Shown: positions 15,805-26,758 of the stretch, piece after piece | Numbering within the stretch: the stretch's first letter is position 1 | Layout: each line of letters begins with the position of its first letter | Source of the DNA: Peribacillus asahii | Lineage (GTDB): Bacteria > Bacillota > Bacilli > Bacillales > DSM-1321 | Assembly: GCF_003570725.1 (NCBI RefSeq) | Contig: NZ_QWVS01000033.1 | Location: forward strand, 20,174 to 84,173 | DNA: 64,000 bases | Direction: 5' to 3' | Notes under the pieces: model-generated | Told to the model about the DNA's origin: nothing | Databases searched by the model: none | Seen by the model: only the letters and a program-made list of their open reading frames with translations | Position numbers and translations under genes: made by a program

Positions 15805-18396
15805 ATGGATCTAAATAAGATGACAGAAAGAACACAGCAAGCGTTAATACAAGGTCAGGAGTTAGCTAAAAAGCGCCATAACCCTGAATTAACAGAGCTG
15901 CATGTGCTGCACGCTTTAGCTGAACAAGATGAAAGCATGCTGCTGCGCATATTATCGGAATCCAATGAGCCTTTTTCTACATTCCAGTCAGCGTTAGCGA
16001 AGGAATTGAATGGGTTGCCTGAAGTGAGCGGCACGGCGAGTCAAGTCTATATGTCAGCCTCTTTGCAGCAAATCTTAACGGCAGCTGAGCAAGAAATGAC
16101 TGCGTGGGAAGATGAATATCTTTCAGTTGAACATATATTGTTAGCGATGTTGAAAGAAAATAAACCAAATGTGCAGCGGTTGTTTGCCGCCTTTCAAATA
16201 GATTATCGTCAAGCAAAGGAAATCATTCAAGGAATAAGGGGGAACCAGCGCGTGACAAGTCAAAATCCTGAGAGCACATATGAAGTATTAAAGAAATACG
16301 GCCGCGACCTCGTTGCGGAAGTACGCAGTGGAAAAATCGATCCCGTTATTGGTCGTGACGCTGAAATTCGAAATGTGATTCGTATTTTGTCTCGAAAAAC
16401 GAAAAACAACCCTGTATTAATTGGAGAACCGGGTGTTGGGAAAACAGCCATTGTCGAAGGGCTTGCCCAACGAATTGTTCGTAAAGATGTTCCAGAAGGA
16501 TTAAAGGATAAAATTGTGTTCGCTCTTGATATGAGTGCGCTTGTAGCAGGTGCAAAATTCCGCGGTGAGTTTGAAGAGCGCTTAAAGGCCGTATTAAATG
16601 AAGTGAAAAAAAGCGAAGGAAATATTCTCTTATTTATTGATGAGCTGCATACGATTGTTGGAGCGGGACGTACAGACGGGGCTCTTGACGCAGGAAATAT
16701 GTTAAAGCCTATGCTTGCGCGCGGAGAGCTGCATTGTATTGGCGCCACAACATTAGATGAGTACCGTCAATATATTGAGAAAGACCCAGCGCTTGAACGA
16801 CGTTTTCAACAAGTGCTTGTGCCTGAGCCAGACGTAGAAGATACGATTTCTATTTTACGAGGATTGAAAGAACGCTTTGAAGTTCATCATGGTGTGCGCA
16901 TTCATGACCGAGCGCTTGTAGCTGCTTCTGTTCTGTCTAATCGTTATATTACCGAGCGTTTTTTACCAGACAAAGCAATTGATTTGGTCGATGAAGCCTG
17001 TGCGATGATTCGTATGGAAATTGACTCTATGCCATCAGAGCTTGATGAAATTACACGAAAATTGATGCAGTTAGAAATTGAAGAAGCGGCGTTAAAAAAT
17101 GAGTCAGATGAGCAAAGCCAAGCACGTCTTGAAGCGCTGCAAAAAGAGCTGTCTGAACTGCAAGATAAAGCGAATAGTATGAAAGCAAAATGGCAAATGG
17201 AAAAAGCTTCGCTGCAGCAAGTACAAGATATGCGCGAACAGCTGGAGAAGCTTCGCCGTGAATTAGAGCAAGCGGAAAATGACTATGACTTAAATCGTGC
17301 TGCTGAATTACGTCATGGTAAAATTCCTGAGCTTGAGAAGGAACTGGCCAAGCTTGAAGATGATGTTGTAAAAGACAAACAGGAGTCAAGGCTTCTTCGG
17401 GAAGAAGTAACAGAGGAAGAAATCGCAAGCATCGTTGCTCGTTGGACAGGTATCCCAGTCAGCAAGCTTGTCGAAGGAGAACGGGAGAAATTACTGCGCT
17501 TATCACAAATTCTTCACGAGCGCGTTGTCGGACAAGAAGAAGCAGTCGACCTAGTATCGGATGCAGTATTACGAGCGAGAGCAGGTATTAAAGACCCAAA
17601 CCGACCAATTGGTTCGTTCATTTTCCTTGGACCAACAGGGGTAGGGAAAACCGAGCTTGTAAAAGCATTAGCAGAAACATTATTTGATAGTGAAGAGCAT
17701 ATGATTCGCATTGATATGTCGGAGTATATGGAAAAGCATGCGGTGTCTCGCCTTATTGGAGCACCTCCAGGATATGTCGGCTTTGAGGAAGGCGGACAAT
17801 TAACAGAAGCGATTCGCCGAAACCCGTATTCCGTTGTTCTATTAGATGAAATTGAAAAAGCTCATCCTGAAGTATTTAATATTTTACTGCAGATGTTGGA
17901 TGATGGCCGCATCACTGATTCACAAGGGAGAACGATTAACTGTAAAAATACCGTCATTATTATGACATCAAATATCGGCTCTCATTTCTTATTGCAATCA
18001 GCGGCAACAGATGGAGGATTAGAAGAGGAGATTAAAGACCAAGTATTTGCAGAACTGCGCGGTCATTTCCGTCCGGAATTTTTAAATCGAGTCGATGATA
18101 TTGTTCTCTTTAAACCATTAACAAAAGCAGACCTTGTAAAAATCGTAGAGAAAATGATGAAGCAATTACAAAGTCGATTAGCGGAGCAAGGCTTTGCTTT
18201 ACAATTAACAGAGGCTGCAAAAGAACAGCTTGCTGAACAAGGCTATGATCCAGTATACGGAGCAAGACCATTAAAACGATTTATTCAAAAACATATCGAA
18301 ACGAAAATTGCTCGTGAAATTATTGCGGGTACACTAGCTGGCCAATCAACGATTACGATTGATTTCGTTGACGAGCAATTTACATTACGGTCCTAA
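15805..18396 (+). CDS. clpB: ATP-dependent disaggregase ClpB
   Basis: 863 residues, the normal ClpB length. An N-domain of two Clp_N repeats is followed by AAA-1 with GEPGVGKTA, a middle coiled coil (about residues 405-525, long alternating Glu/Lys/Leu) that distinguishes ClpB from ClpC, and AAA-2 with GPTGVGKTE and [10 protein letters not shown]. ClpB rescues aggregated proteins together with DnaK. ATG at 15805 follows GGGAGGG. A CtsR box controls it. B. subtilis 168 has no clpB, so this locus differs from that strain while keeping yjzC and yjzD on each side. Confidence 0.97.
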   Translation: MDLNKMTERTQQALIQGQELAKKRHNPELTELHVLHALAEQDESMLLRILSESNEPFSTFQSALAKELNGLPEVSGTASQVYMSASLQQILTAAEQEMTAWEDEYLSVEHILLAMLKENKPNVQRLFAAFQIDYRQAKEIIQGIRGNQRVTSQNPESTYEVLKKYGRDLVAEVRSGKIDPVIGRDAEIRNVIRILSRKTKNNPVLIGEPGVGKTAIVEGLAQRIVRKDVPEGLKDKIVFALDMSALVAGAKFRGEFEERLKAVLNEVKKSEGNILLFIDELHTIVGAGRTDGALDAGNMLKPMLARGELHCIGATTLDEYRQYIEKDPALERRFQQVLVPEPDVEDTISILRGLKERFEVHHGVRIHDRALVAASVLSNRYITERFLPDKAIDLVDEACAMIRMEIDSMPSELDEITRKLMQLEIEEAALKNESDEQSQARLEALQKELSELQDKANSMKAKWQMEKASLQQVQDMREQLEKLRRELEQAENDYDLNRAAELRHGKIPELEKELAKLEDDVVKDKQESRLLREEVTEEEIASIVARWTGIPVSKLVEGEREKLLRLSQILHERVVGQEEAVDLVSDAVLRARAGIKDPNRPIGSFIFLGPTGVGKTELVKALAETLFDSEEHMIRIDMSEYMEKHAVSRLIGAPPGYVGFEEGGQLTEAIRRNPYSVVLLDEIEKAHPEVFNILLQMLDDGRITDSQGRTINCKNTVIIMTSNIGSHFLLQSAATDGGLEEEIKDQVFAELRGHFRPEFLNRVDDIVLFKPLTKADLVKIVEKMMKQLQSRLAEQGFALQLTEAAKEQLAEQGYDPVYGARPLKRFIQKHIETKIAREIIAGTLAGQSTITIDFVDEQFTLRS

Positions 18397-18403
18397 CTAT
18401 ACA

Positions 18404-18439
18404 AAAAAGGTATCCAGATATAACATGGATACCTTTTTG
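18404..18439. terminator. bidirectional terminator between clpB and yjzD
   Basis: 12-base arms AAAAAGGTATCC/GGATACCTTTTT with an 11-base loop serve the convergent clpB and yjzD genes. Confidence 0.85.
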
Positions 18440-18444
18440 TGCTC

Positions 18445-18633
18445 TTAATGATGACTCTTTTCCACAGGTTCGTTTGGAAGGATGCTTGCTACGATGATAA
18501 CAAGAATTGTAACAATTACGCTTAAAATTGTTGCAATAGTAAAATCGTACGCAACTCCTGACATAGAAGAAACTACATATGTAGCCATATGAATTAATAA
18601 AAATGACCAAAAAAATGTCCAGATATAACTCAT
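18445..18633 (-). CDS. yjzD: YjzD-like DUF2929 membrane protein
   Basis: 62 residues with two membrane helices (MSYIWTFFWSFLLIHMATYVV and TILSVIVTILVIIVAS), a short linker and a polar tail EPVEKSHH. It fits DUF2929/YjzD in length, topology and position next to yjaU. The function is unknown. GAGGTGAAATTCA precedes the ATG. Confidence 0.8.
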   Translation of the reverse strand: MSYIWTFFWSFLLIHMATYVVSSMSGVAYDFTIATILSVIVTILVIIVASILPNEPVEKSHH

Positions 18634-18864
18634 TGAATTTCACCTCACTCTAGTACAATCATTTTCATCTTATCATAATTAATATACAGTTAAAACGAGT
18701 TTTTTATAAGACTGTTAAAAAGTTGCGTCTATGGAGGGAGATGGGGAATAAAAATCGAATGTATTCTAATATACATTTTTATGTAAATAGGCACCTCCCC
18801 CTTACATTTCTTACATGTTCACATACATTAATAGAAGTAATTTTCCTGCAAAGGAGTAGACAAA

Positions 18865-19584
18865 ATGGAACAGCGAACTTTTCAAATTGATGACCAGTGG
18901 TGCATGATTCATTACGCTGAGCAGCCGAGTGGTTTTGCTGTACTTATAATCGGTGACCGTGGTCATTTTGTTGAACAAGGAAGCAGCTTTTGGCTCCAGC
19001 ACCCCGGGAGGTTACGTATTTTAGAACATTTGAAAGGCTATGGATATACGTTATTTTCATCGAATTTTTACGGAGCTAATTGGGGAAGCGTAAAGTCGGT
19101 TGAACTTGCAACGAAGCTGTATGATAAGTTTATGAAAAGTGAGATTGCCAACGACAAAATACACATATTAGCTGAAGGTACAGGAGCGCTTGTTGCTTTT
19201 GAATTAATGAAAAAACTTGGTTCGAAAATTCGTTCGGTTGTGTTAAAGAACCCGTGTTTATCATTAAAATGGCAGCTGGACAAAGAGAAAGAAAACAAAT
19301 TGTTTTATAAGAAAGTATTGTATGAAGTGGCAGAAGCGTTTGAAATTGATTATACAGAAAGTGAGTCCTTTATAAACAATTCAGAGGCAATGCCGAGTTT
19401 AACCGATACACCTGTACAGATTATTCATGTATTAAATAGTTTTCAAAAAGGTCAAGCTGCTCTTTATCGTCGCTTGCAGCGATATAATAAAAATGTGCAA
19501 CTGGCCTATTTACTTCCGGAGAAACGCTATAAAATTCCATATATTATAAATAAGTTTTATAAAGAACATGAAACATATTTATAA
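18865..19584 (+). CDS. yjaU: YjaU-like alpha/beta hydrolase-fold protein
   Basis: 239 residues. An alpha/beta hydrolase-like core is suggested by YTLFSSNFYGANWGS and by IHILAEGTGALVAFELMKKLG near residue 105, where the nucleophile elbow reads E-G-T-G rather than G-x-S-x-G. The missing Ser means catalysis is doubtful. Position between yjzD and yjaV equals B. subtilis yjaU. AAAGGAG precedes the ATG. Confidence 0.72.
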   Translation: MEQRTFQIDDQWCMIHYAEQPSGFAVLIIGDRGHFVEQGSSFWLQHPGRLRILEHLKGYGYTLFSSNFYGANWGSVKSVELATKLYDKFMKSEIANDKIHILAEGTGALVAFELMKKLGSKIRSVVLKNPCLSLKWQLDKEKENKLFYKKVLYEVAEAFEIDYTESESFINNSEAMPSLTDTPVQIIHVLNSFQKGQAALYRRLQRYNKNVQLAYLLPEKRYKIPYIINKFYKEHETYL

Positions 19585-19655
19585 TATGAAAATATTCTCT
19601 CTGTTTGCCGCATACGATATAGGATACATGAGGGCAGGCGGGGAGGAGTTGAACT

Positions 19656-20468
19656 ATGCAAACATCCGTTGTGATTGGGGCTTATCAGTTTGTTGGGTTT
19701 CATCTTGCCAAGTACTTGCTTGACCAAGGAGAGGAAGTACTTGGTGTAGATTGGGAAGACATGTCCGAAGAAAGTATAGAAGACAAGGAAATGGAAATAG
19801 GGAGAAATAGTAACTTCTTATATATACCGATACATAAGCTAAAGTATTTATCGCTGGAAAAGCAAAAGAACATTTATGTGTCTTGTTATGATTTAAGTAA
19901 AAGCAAACGAGACAATCAAGCTGAAATTATTAAGGTAATTGCGGCTTTTTTGAAAGACTCACACCTGAGTAAGGAGTCACACATCATTATGCTTATGCCA
20001 ATTGAAGAAGAGCGTTCGATGTATCAAGCTCTTTTGCAAAAAGCGGAGGAAATGAGTACAGTCAAAGTCGTGTTTTTACCGACGGTTTATGGACCTTGGC
20101 AGCCAGAAACAATGAGTTTTGAAGCAGCGATTCGCAAGAAAGCTCCGTCAGAAGTAGAGAAGGCGATTGAAGCGGAGGATCGATTAGATGCTCTGTTTGT
20201 TGCGGATCTTCCAAAAGTGTTAGTTGAACTCGCATCTCGAGATGAAAAGAACATTCAAGTGCAAAGTGAAGCAAGCAATCAATGGTTAGAGTGTGCTCAA
20301 TTAGTATTAGAAGATGCGTATACGGGTATATATAAGGAGTGCTCAAGGAAGCAGCGAGGAATGATTTATACGATACAAAACAAAACAGCCCCAGCTGATG
20401 GGATTACTATGCAGCAAAAGCATTTTCGGCGCTGGCAGCTGTTGAAAAAATGGCGAGAGCTTGAATAG
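19656..20468 (+). CDS. yjaV: YjaV-like NAD(P)-binding Rossmann-fold protein
   Basis: 270 residues. It starts TSVVIGAYQFVGFHLAKYLL, an atypical Rossmann/epimerase N-terminus (G-x2-Q-F-V-G-x-H), then EVLGVDW with the acidic end of beta 2. VFLPTVYGPWQ is the extended-SDR substrate loop, but no Y-x3-K catalytic pair is evident, so it is probably non-catalytic. By position it is yjaV; in B. subtilis the next gene is med, which is missing here, and comZ follows directly. Confidence 0.7.
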   Translation: MQTSVVIGAYQFVGFHLAKYLLDQGEEVLGVDWEDMSEESIEDKEMEIGRNSNFLYIPIHKLKYLSLEKQKNIYVSCYDLSKSKRDNQAEIIKVIAAFLKDSHLSKESHIIMLMPIEEERSMYQALLQKAEEMSTVKVVFLPTVYGPWQPETMSFEAAIRKKAPSEVEKAIEAEDRLDALFVADLPKVLVELASRDEKNIQVQSEASNQWLECAQLVLEDAYTGIYKECSRKQRGMIYTIQNKTAPADGITMQQKHFRRWQLLKKWRELE

Positions 20469-20541
20469 CTCTTTTCTTTCAAATATAGAACGGCTAAAAT
20501 GGATATGAAAGAAAAGTGTCAAATGAGTAGGAGGAATTGAG

Positions 20542-20724
20542 ATGAGTGAAGATAAAACGCTTGAATTTATGGCGATTGCGATGAAGTACTTCCCAGAAGC
20601 GAAAGCGCAATTAGAGGCAAACGGCATTCCTTTTTCAATGGAAATGGCGGCTCCATTTATGGATTTATTTAAAAAAGTCATGCAAGAAGCATATGAGCTA
20701 GGGAAAAGCGACGCTCAGCAGTAA
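20542..20724 (+). CDS. comZ: ComZ, regulator of the comG operon
   Basis: 60 residues (MSEDKTLEFMAIAMKYFPEA...). It matches B. subtilis ComZ in length and core (ELEANGIPFSMEMAAPFMDLF-like, then VMQEAYELGKSD). ComZ lowers comG expression during competence. AGGAGG precedes the start. In B. subtilis it is translated with med, absent here, so ComZ would be expressed without that activator. Confidence 0.92.
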   Translation: MSEDKTLEFMAIAMKYFPEAKAQLEANGIPFSMEMAAPFMDLFKKVMQEAYELGKSDAQQ

Positions 20725-20732
20725 GAGAATGA

Positions 20733-20762
20733 AGAGCTGTTCTAAAAGGGACAGCTTTTTTA
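20733..20762 (+). terminator. comZ terminator
   Basis: Arms GAGCTGT/ACAGCTT with an 11-base loop, followed by TTTTTT. Confidence 0.75.
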
Positions 20763-20823
20763 AGATACATATAAGATGCCTAAGATGGTTTTTATACCAA
20801 TCTTTAGATACCTTTTACTTTTA

Positions 20824-20871
20824 TTGTTGCATATCGGGCATTTTTTATATAAAATTAGTACCAGGTAATAA
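20824..20871 (+). promoter_or_regulatory. fabHA promoter with FapR operator
   Basis: A plausible promoter TTGTTG-N18-TATAAA is followed at 20855-20871 by the 17-base near-palindrome TTAGTACCAGGTAATAA. It matches the FapR consensus (TTAGTACC-T/A-GATACTAA type), which is relieved by malonyl-CoA. A second FapR site stands before fabI. Confidence 0.88.
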
Positions 20872-20914
20872 TATTTGATATTAATTTTTTGAAAATTAAT
20901 AAGGGGTTGGCATA

Positions 20915-21850
20915 ATGAATGCTGGAATTATAGGAATTGGTCGTTATTTACCAGAAAAAATAGTAACGAACAGTGATTTAGAAAAAGTAATGGATACTTC
21001 TGATGAGTGGATTCGAACACGAACAGGAATTGAAGCAAGAAGAATAGCAAGCGATGATGTGAATACGTCGGACATGGCATATAGAGCAGCTACACAAGCA
21101 ATTGAAAACGCTGGCATTACAGCAGAAGATATTGATTTAATTCTTGTTTCAACGGTTACACCGGATCAGCCTTTTCCGTCTGTTGCCTGCATGATTCAAG
21201 AGAAGTTAGGTGCAAAGAAAGCGGCTGCGATGGATTTAAGCGCGGCTTGTGCTGGATTTATGTACGGAATGATAACAGGTGAACAATTTATTAAGAATGG
21301 TGTGTATAAACACGTCCTTATTGTCGGTGTTGAAAAGTTATCTAAAATCACCAATTGGGAAGATCGAAATACAGCTGTTTTATTTGGCGATGGAGCCGGA
21401 GCCGTTGTTTTGGGTCCTGTATCAGAAGGCAGAGGGATTTTATCCTTTGAGCTAGGTGCTGATGGTTCAGGCGGCAAGTACTTATTACAAGAAGGCGACT
21501 TTATTGCGATGAATGGTCGCGAAGTGTTTAAGTTTGCGGTGCGTCAAATGGGAGAGTCCAGCTTAAATGTACTAACAAAGGCTGGTTTAACTCGCGAGGA
21601 TGTTGATTTACTAATCCCGCATCAAGCGAATATTCGCATTATGGAGTCCGCTCGTGAACGATTAAATCTACCTGTGGAAAAGATGACGAAAACAATTCAT
21701 AAGTATGGAAATACTTCGGCTTCATCCATTCCAATTGCGATTGTGGAGGAGTTAGAAGCAGGTCGAATTAAAGATGATGATGTATTGGTCATGGTCGGAT
21801 TCGGCGGCGGCTTAACATGGGGAGCCATTGCCTTAAAATGGGGTAAATAA
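20915..21850 (+). CDS. fabHA: beta-ketoacyl-ACP synthase III
   Basis: 311 residues. The catalytic triad is visible: C112 in [11 protein letters not shown]236 in IPHQANIRI and N266 in KYGNTSAS. FabH condenses acetyl- or branched acyl-CoA with malonyl-ACP to start fatty acid synthesis; the A paralogue prefers branched primers. The gene follows a FapR site and leads into fabF by 45 bases, as in B. subtilis. AAGGGG lies before the ATG. Confidence 0.97.
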   Translation: MNAGIIGIGRYLPEKIVTNSDLEKVMDTSDEWIRTRTGIEARRIASDDVNTSDMAYRAATQAIENAGITAEDIDLILVSTVTPDQPFPSVACMIQEKLGAKKAAAMDLSAACAGFMYGMITGEQFIKNGVYKHVLIVGVEKLSKITNWEDRNTAVLFGDGAGAVVLGPVSEGRGILSFELGADGSGGKYLLQEGDFIAMNGREVFKFAVRQMGESSLNVLTKAGLTREDVDLLIPHQANIRIMESARERLNLPVEKMTKTIHKYGNTSASSIPIAIVEELEAGRIKDDDVLVMVGFGGGLTWGAIALKWGK

Positions 21851-21895
21851 AACAAATAACATGATCGTGAGGCTTGAAAGGAGTTAAAGGTTAGT

Positions 21896-23134
21896 ATGAC
21901 AAATCGTCGAGTAGTTGTGACTGGAATTGGTTCTTTATCGTCATTAGGAAATGATGCACATACAGCATGGGAAAATATTAAAGCAGGTAAGTCGGGTGTA
22001 GGCCCGTTAACTCGCTTAAATGCGGATGAATTTCCGGTAAAAGTTGCTGCAGAAATTAAAGATTTTGATATTGAAACATACGTAGATCGAAAAGAAGCGC
22101 GAAAAATGGATCGCTTCACACATTATGCAATTGCTGCTGCAACTATGGCTGTTGAGGATGCAAAGCTTGATATTAATGAATCAAATGCTGACCGTGTTGG
22201 GGTATGGATTGGTTCTGGAATTGGCGGTCTTGAAACGTTAGAAATTCAACATGAAACGTTTTTAAAACGAGGCTATAAACGAGTAAGTCCATTCTTCGTA
22301 CCGATGATGATTCCTGATATGGCTACAGGTCAAGTATCGATTTTATTAGGTGCAAAAGGAGTTAACTCTTGTACGGTAACAGCTTGTGCGACAGGTACGA
22401 ATTCCATTGGGGATGCGTTTAAAGTTATTCAGCGCGGTGATGCAGACGTTATGATTTCAGGTGGAGCAGAAGCGCCAATTACGAAAATGTCTGTTGCAGG
22501 ATTCTGTGCGAATACAGCACTTTCAACAAATCCAGATCCAAATACAGCAAGCAGACCGTTTGATGTTAACCGCGATGGTTTTGTTATCGGTGAAGGAGCA
22601 GGAATCGTTGTCTTAGAGGAACTAGAACATGCTCTAAAACGCGGTGCGAAAATTTACGCTGAAATTGCTGGATATGGTGCAACAGGTGATGCTTATCATA
22701 TTACAGCTCCAGCTCCTGGCGGTGAAGGCGGAGCACGTGCAATGAAGGCTGCGATTGCGGATGCAGGATTAAAACCTGAAGATATTCAATATATCAACGC
22801 ACACGGAACAAGTACGCCATATAACGATAAATATGAAACGATGGCAATTAAAGAAGTATTCGGTGATCATGCTTATAAACTAGCGGTTAGTTCAACAAAG
22901 TCAATGACTGGCCATTTACTAGGCGCAGCAGGCGGAGTGGAAGCAATTTTCACGGTTCAAGCGATTCAAGAGGGAATTATGCCGCCGACGATTCATATTG
23001 AAACACCAGATCCAGAATGTGATTTGGACTATGTACCAAATGAGGCACGCAAGGCAGATATTCAAGCTGCTATCAGTAACTCATTAGGTTTTGGCGGACA
23101 TAACGCAACGATTTTATTTAAGAAATATCAATAA
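21896..23134 (+). CDS. fabF: beta-ketoacyl-ACP synthase II
   Basis: 412 residues. C164 ([10 protein letters not shown]), H303 ([11 protein letters not shown]) and H340 ([12 protein letters not shown]) form the KAS II active site. It elongates acyl-ACP with malonyl-ACP and controls chain length with temperature. It forms an operon with fabHA under FapR. The stop codon abuts an interspersed repeat, so transcription probably runs into that element. Confidence 0.98.
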   Translation: MTNRRVVVTGIGSLSSLGNDAHTAWENIKAGKSGVGPLTRLNADEFPVKVAAEIKDFDIETYVDRKEARKMDRFTHYAIAAATMAVEDAKLDINESNADRVGVWIGSGIGGLETLEIQHETFLKRGYKRVSPFFVPMMIPDMATGQVSILLGAKGVNSCTVTACATGTNSIGDAFKVIQRGDADVMISGGAEAPITKMSVAGFCANTALSTNPDPNTASRPFDVNRDGFVIGEGAGIVVLEELEHALKRGAKIYAEIAGYGATGDAYHITAPAPGGEGGARAMKAAIADAGLKPEDIQYINAHGTSTPYNDKYETMAIKEVFGDHAYKLAVSSTKSMTGHLLGAAGGVEAIFTVQAIQEGIMPPTIHIETPDPECDLDYVPNEARKADIQAAISNSLGFGGHNATILFKKYQ

Positions 23135-23253
23135 GAAAAGCGGAGATGCCTTGGTCAGCTCGCGAAGAAAATAGGGATTGACCCGGAAGGCGCTCTTTGC
23201 CTTTCGAGGGCAATCATCTTTTTCACAGCGAGCTAGGCATCGGAGCTAGACAC
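23135..23253 (+). repeat. interspersed repeat copy 1 (GAAAAGCGGAG ... GAGCTAGACA type)
   Basis: A 119-base GC-richer element that begins directly after the fabF stop with GAAAAGCGGAGATGCC and ends GGCATCGGAGCTAGACAC. Nested inverted repeats occur (GATGCC/GGCATC and AGCTCGC/GCGAGCT). The interior CGGAAGGCGCTCTTTGCCTT recurs, with small changes, in the element at 63579. Similar elements are scattered in other Bacillaceae genomes. It is not a gene. Confidence 0.85.
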
Positions 23254-23293
23254 TAAAACATGTCGGAAATTTTATACTTTCTTATTAAAAAGA

Positions 23294-23328
23294 AGAGGCT
23301 GTCTCGAGGTCGAGACAGCCTCTATTTT
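23294..23328 (+). terminator. terminator downstream of the repeat element
   Basis: Perfect 13-base arms (AGAGGCTGTCTCG and its complement), loop AGGT, then ATTTTG. Its GGCTGTC start resembles the hairpins at 10959 and 63758. Confidence 0.85.
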
Positions 23329-23434
23329 GCTTTGTAAATAGATAATCCCGCCAATTTCATGAAAAAAGCCGCCAATTCACTTACTAGCAGCCACACGCAT
23401 AAAATGACATACCTAAATGTGTGAGGTGAAGGAT

Positions 23435-24199
23435 ATGGGAATCATTCAAACAGATGAATGGATGGCTTCGGAGTTTGACCGCCCGTTAACGATGATGAAA
23501 AATCTAGATATCATCGATGTCAAACCGGAACAACTGTATCGTCATTTACAAGCGAATGGAATGTACACACCAAATGAGAAAGCGAGAAAAGTCTATCAGC
23601 ATTTAGTGAAACAAGACGTCTGGACAAAAGCTGAACAGTTATTTACTAGGTACAATGAGTTGTGGAATGGCCCTGATGTTCCCGTTTATATTTTTCCGCT
23701 GCAGGCACCGGGTTTTTTGCAAAAGGCAAAGGAAGCGAAGTCTGGCCTTGCGTTTCAACATGCCGTATTTCTTTTTTTAGATAGCCATATTACTGATCAA
23801 GAGCTAGAAGCTGTGTTGATTCATGAATATCATCATGTTTGCCGCTTGCATCGTACTAAGAAAGAAGCGAAGGACTATACGCTGTTAGATGCGATGGTTA
23901 TGGAGGGGGTAGCAGAAAGAACGGTCGCCAAATATCTAGGAAGTAAATATTTAGCTCATTGGACTGCGTTATATCCCGAGTCCGACTATAAACGATTATG
24001 GAATCGGTATATAGAGGGGAAGTTGAACATTAATCGTTCTAATCCTTTGCATGATTCGATTATGCTTGGAAAAAAGGGGTATCCGCACATGATTGGGTAT
24101 TGGATGGGATACCAGCTTGTTAAACAGGCTTCTCCATTGTCTGTACGCCAATCGTTTGTTATTTCCGCGGAGGACATGTTAAAGAACCAAGTGCTATAG
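23435..24199 (+). CDS. yjaZ: YjaZ, predicted zinc protease (DUF2268)
   Basis: 254 residues. The zinc-binding HEYHH motif is in VLIHEYHHVCRLHR (about residue 133), with the downstream Glu in MVMEGVAERTVAKY, a gluzincin pattern. The C-terminal part has GKKGYPHMIGYWMGYQLV. The biological role in B. subtilis is unknown. ATG at 23435 is chosen because GAGGTGAAGG precedes it; an upstream in-frame ATG (23417) lacks a site. In B. subtilis the app permease follows; here yjbA does. Confidence 0.85.
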   Translation: MGIIQTDEWMASEFDRPLTMMKNLDIIDVKPEQLYRHLQANGMYTPNEKARKVYQHLVKQDVWTKAEQLFTRYNELWNGPDVPVYIFPLQAPGFLQKAKEAKSGLAFQHAVFLFLDSHITDQELEAVLIHEYHHVCRLHRTKKEAKDYTLLDAMVMEGVAERTVAKYLGSKYLAHWTALYPESDYKRLWNRYIEGKLNINRSNPLHDSIMLGKKGYPHMIGYWMGYQLVKQASPLSVRQSFVISAEDMLKNQVL

Positions 24200-24309
24200 C
24201 TGAGTTTCCTCATCCAATTTTGGAAAAATCCTTCTTTCTAATGGAATAAATTCCATGCATTTTGCCTATACTGATGGACAAACAGAATTTTGTAAGTGAG
24301 GGATAGAAT

Positions 24310-25065
24310 ATGCTATATCTTCATGATGTATGGGTGAATTGGTTTGAAGGAGAAGAAAATGGTTATAATGTTTGCCATTTTCATGAATGGAGAAAAGATG
24401 ATGGAATTGAGCTTTTAGATCAAGTCCCGCTTTTGAAAGTCTCCGCCTCTATGTTTCATTACATAGAAAATGACTTATCTGAGTTACCGAAATCTTTGCT
24501 CGATGATGTATATCAAAAAGCATATGCTAGAAAAAATCATGAACGAATTCAATTAGAATACTGCTTTGTTGTGACAGACGGCAACGGAATATTAGCAGTG
24601 GATACGATTGGGTATCATATTCCGATTCGTAAAAGTCGCCTGATTCCACGCCAAGAACAAATTGTCTATGAGATGGTTGAAAACCATGAAGCGTCCGACT
24701 ATACATTTACTGAAAAACCGACATCTGAGAAGGAATATCATATTTTGTCGCCAGATCCTTCATTTATGAATGGGTTAACGCGAAAAGAGCGTCAATTAAA
24801 ACAATTATTGTTCATGGCAATGGATCAATTATTTAATGCGAAGAATGTAGCTGAAATTCGTTATTGGTATACGGAGTGGGCTCCAGAAAAGTATGCGATG
24901 ATTCAAGAATTAAACTTTGATTTAGCATGGCTTCAACTGTATGAAGAAATTAAAGAAGGATGGTCCGATAAACATTTGCAGCTTTGTGAAAACTTAGTAA
25001 AAGGACAGCCGTTCTTCGAGAAGTTATGGGAAATGGAAGTTGGAGACAGTCCATCGATACTATAA
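24310..25065 (+). CDS. yjbA: YjbA (DUF3603) family protein
   Basis: 251 residues, cytoplasmic, with no signal or membrane segment. It starts [19 protein letters not shown] and holds [15 protein letters not shown], which fits the DUF3603/YjbA family. The function is unknown. Position upstream of trpS equals B. subtilis order once the app operon is removed. Confidence 0.82.
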   Translation: MLYLHDVWVNWFEGEENGYNVCHFHEWRKDDGIELLDQVPLLKVSASMFHYIENDLSELPKSLLDDVYQKAYARKNHERIQLEYCFVVTDGNGILAVDTIGYHIPIRKSRLIPRQEQIVYEMVENHEASDYTFTEKPTSEKEYHILSPDPSFMNGLTRKERQLKQLLFMAMDQLFNAKNVAEIRYWYTEWAPEKYAMIQELNFDLAWLQLYEEIKEGWSDKHLQLCENLVKGQPFFEKLWEMEVGDSPSIL

Positions 25066-25069
25066 AAAA

Positions 25070-25100
25070 ACAGTGCCAGGTCATTCTGGCACTATTTTTT
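25070..25100 (+). terminator. yjbA terminator
   Basis: Arms AGTGCCAG/CTGGCACT with a 6-base loop, followed by ATTTTTT. Confidence 0.85.
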
Positions 25101-25207
25101 ATGCTGAATGGAAAGGATTTTCTATAAAAACTGCTCGTGTAAAGGAGATAGAAACGTGATTCCTAGCCATACTAAGAAAGATTAAAATTCCGTTAGGAGG
25201 CAATAGT

Positions 25208-25360
25208 ATGGGAAGAGCAGATACTCCAGCAACATCCAGTAAGAAACGTTCATTACCTCAAACTCCGAGGAACTTAAAAATAGCTCCGGACTGTGTGGAC
25301 GAAGAGTTCGCTCGGGAGCTCTGTGAATTTCCAAAAATAAGACCTACAAGACCTAAGTGA
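25208..25360 (+). CDS. small basic protein of unknown function
   Basis: 50 residues (MGRADTPATSSKKRSLPQTP...). Ser/Lys/Pro-rich ends flank a middle stretch DCVDEEFARELCEF with two Cys, and the tail is IRPTRPK. A strong TAGGAGG sits seven bases before the ATG and a terminator follows, so it is probably expressed. No family is recognised. Size and composition would fit a spore or small regulatory protein, but that is a guess. Confidence 0.6.
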   Translation: MGRADTPATSSKKRSLPQTPRNLKIAPDCVDEEFARELCEFPKIRPTRPK

Positions 25361-25377
25361 AGCTTTTCTTTAGTGTT

Positions 25378-25411
25378 AAAAAACCCACGAAAAATTTTTT
25401 CGTGGGTTTTC
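25378..25411. terminator. bidirectional terminator between the small gene and trpS
   Basis: Near-perfect 16-base arms around AAACCCACGAAAAA / TTTTTTCGTGGGTTT; poly-A on one side and poly-T on the other serve both convergent genes. Confidence 0.88.
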
Positions 25412-25431
25412 TGCATGCAACGAGGCTTGTC

Positions 25432-26424
<993 letters not shown>

Positions 26425-26563
26425 CTAGTCACTCCTCTAATTAAACGTCAATAATAAATTCTGCTTCTACTTTATTATTGTAGAGATAAATGGCTTATGA
26501 ATCCAGCTTTTTGCGAAAAAAACGTTTGCTTAATAAGAGAAGGAGCTATTCAGTTTCTTAGGA

Positions 26564-26758
26564 TCAGGAAGTTTTTTCTGTATTTCCGCCTACTTGATTC
26601 CAATTTGTTTGAATCCTCTGGGAGTGCTGATAAATATGCGCATGACGTTTGCCTCCAAATAGTTTCTCCGCAATGCCGTTTGTCAGTACACCGTTTACAG
26701 CTGTAATCCCGATAATTAAACTAGCGACAATAAGGAAATCGATGAAAAAAAGAGCCAT
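26564..26758 (-). CDS. small single-pass membrane protein
   Basis: 64 residues. An N-terminal hydrophobic helix (MALFFIDFLIVASLIIGITA) is followed by a polar tail rich in His, Gln and Asn (KRHAHIYQHSQRIQTNWNQ). AAGGAG sits eight bases before the ATG. No family is recognised. It lies between spx and trpS, where B. subtilis has opp, yjbB and yjbC. Confidence 0.55.
   Translation of the reverse strand: MALFFIDFLIVASLIIGITAVNGVLTNGIAEKLFGGKRHAHIYQHSQRIQTNWNQVGGNTEKTS

Noticed and set aside
16260..16748. 162-codon frame antisense to clpB
   Set aside because: Long antisense frames are common opposite conserved AAA domains; composition is Ser/Arg-rich as expected for a shadow.
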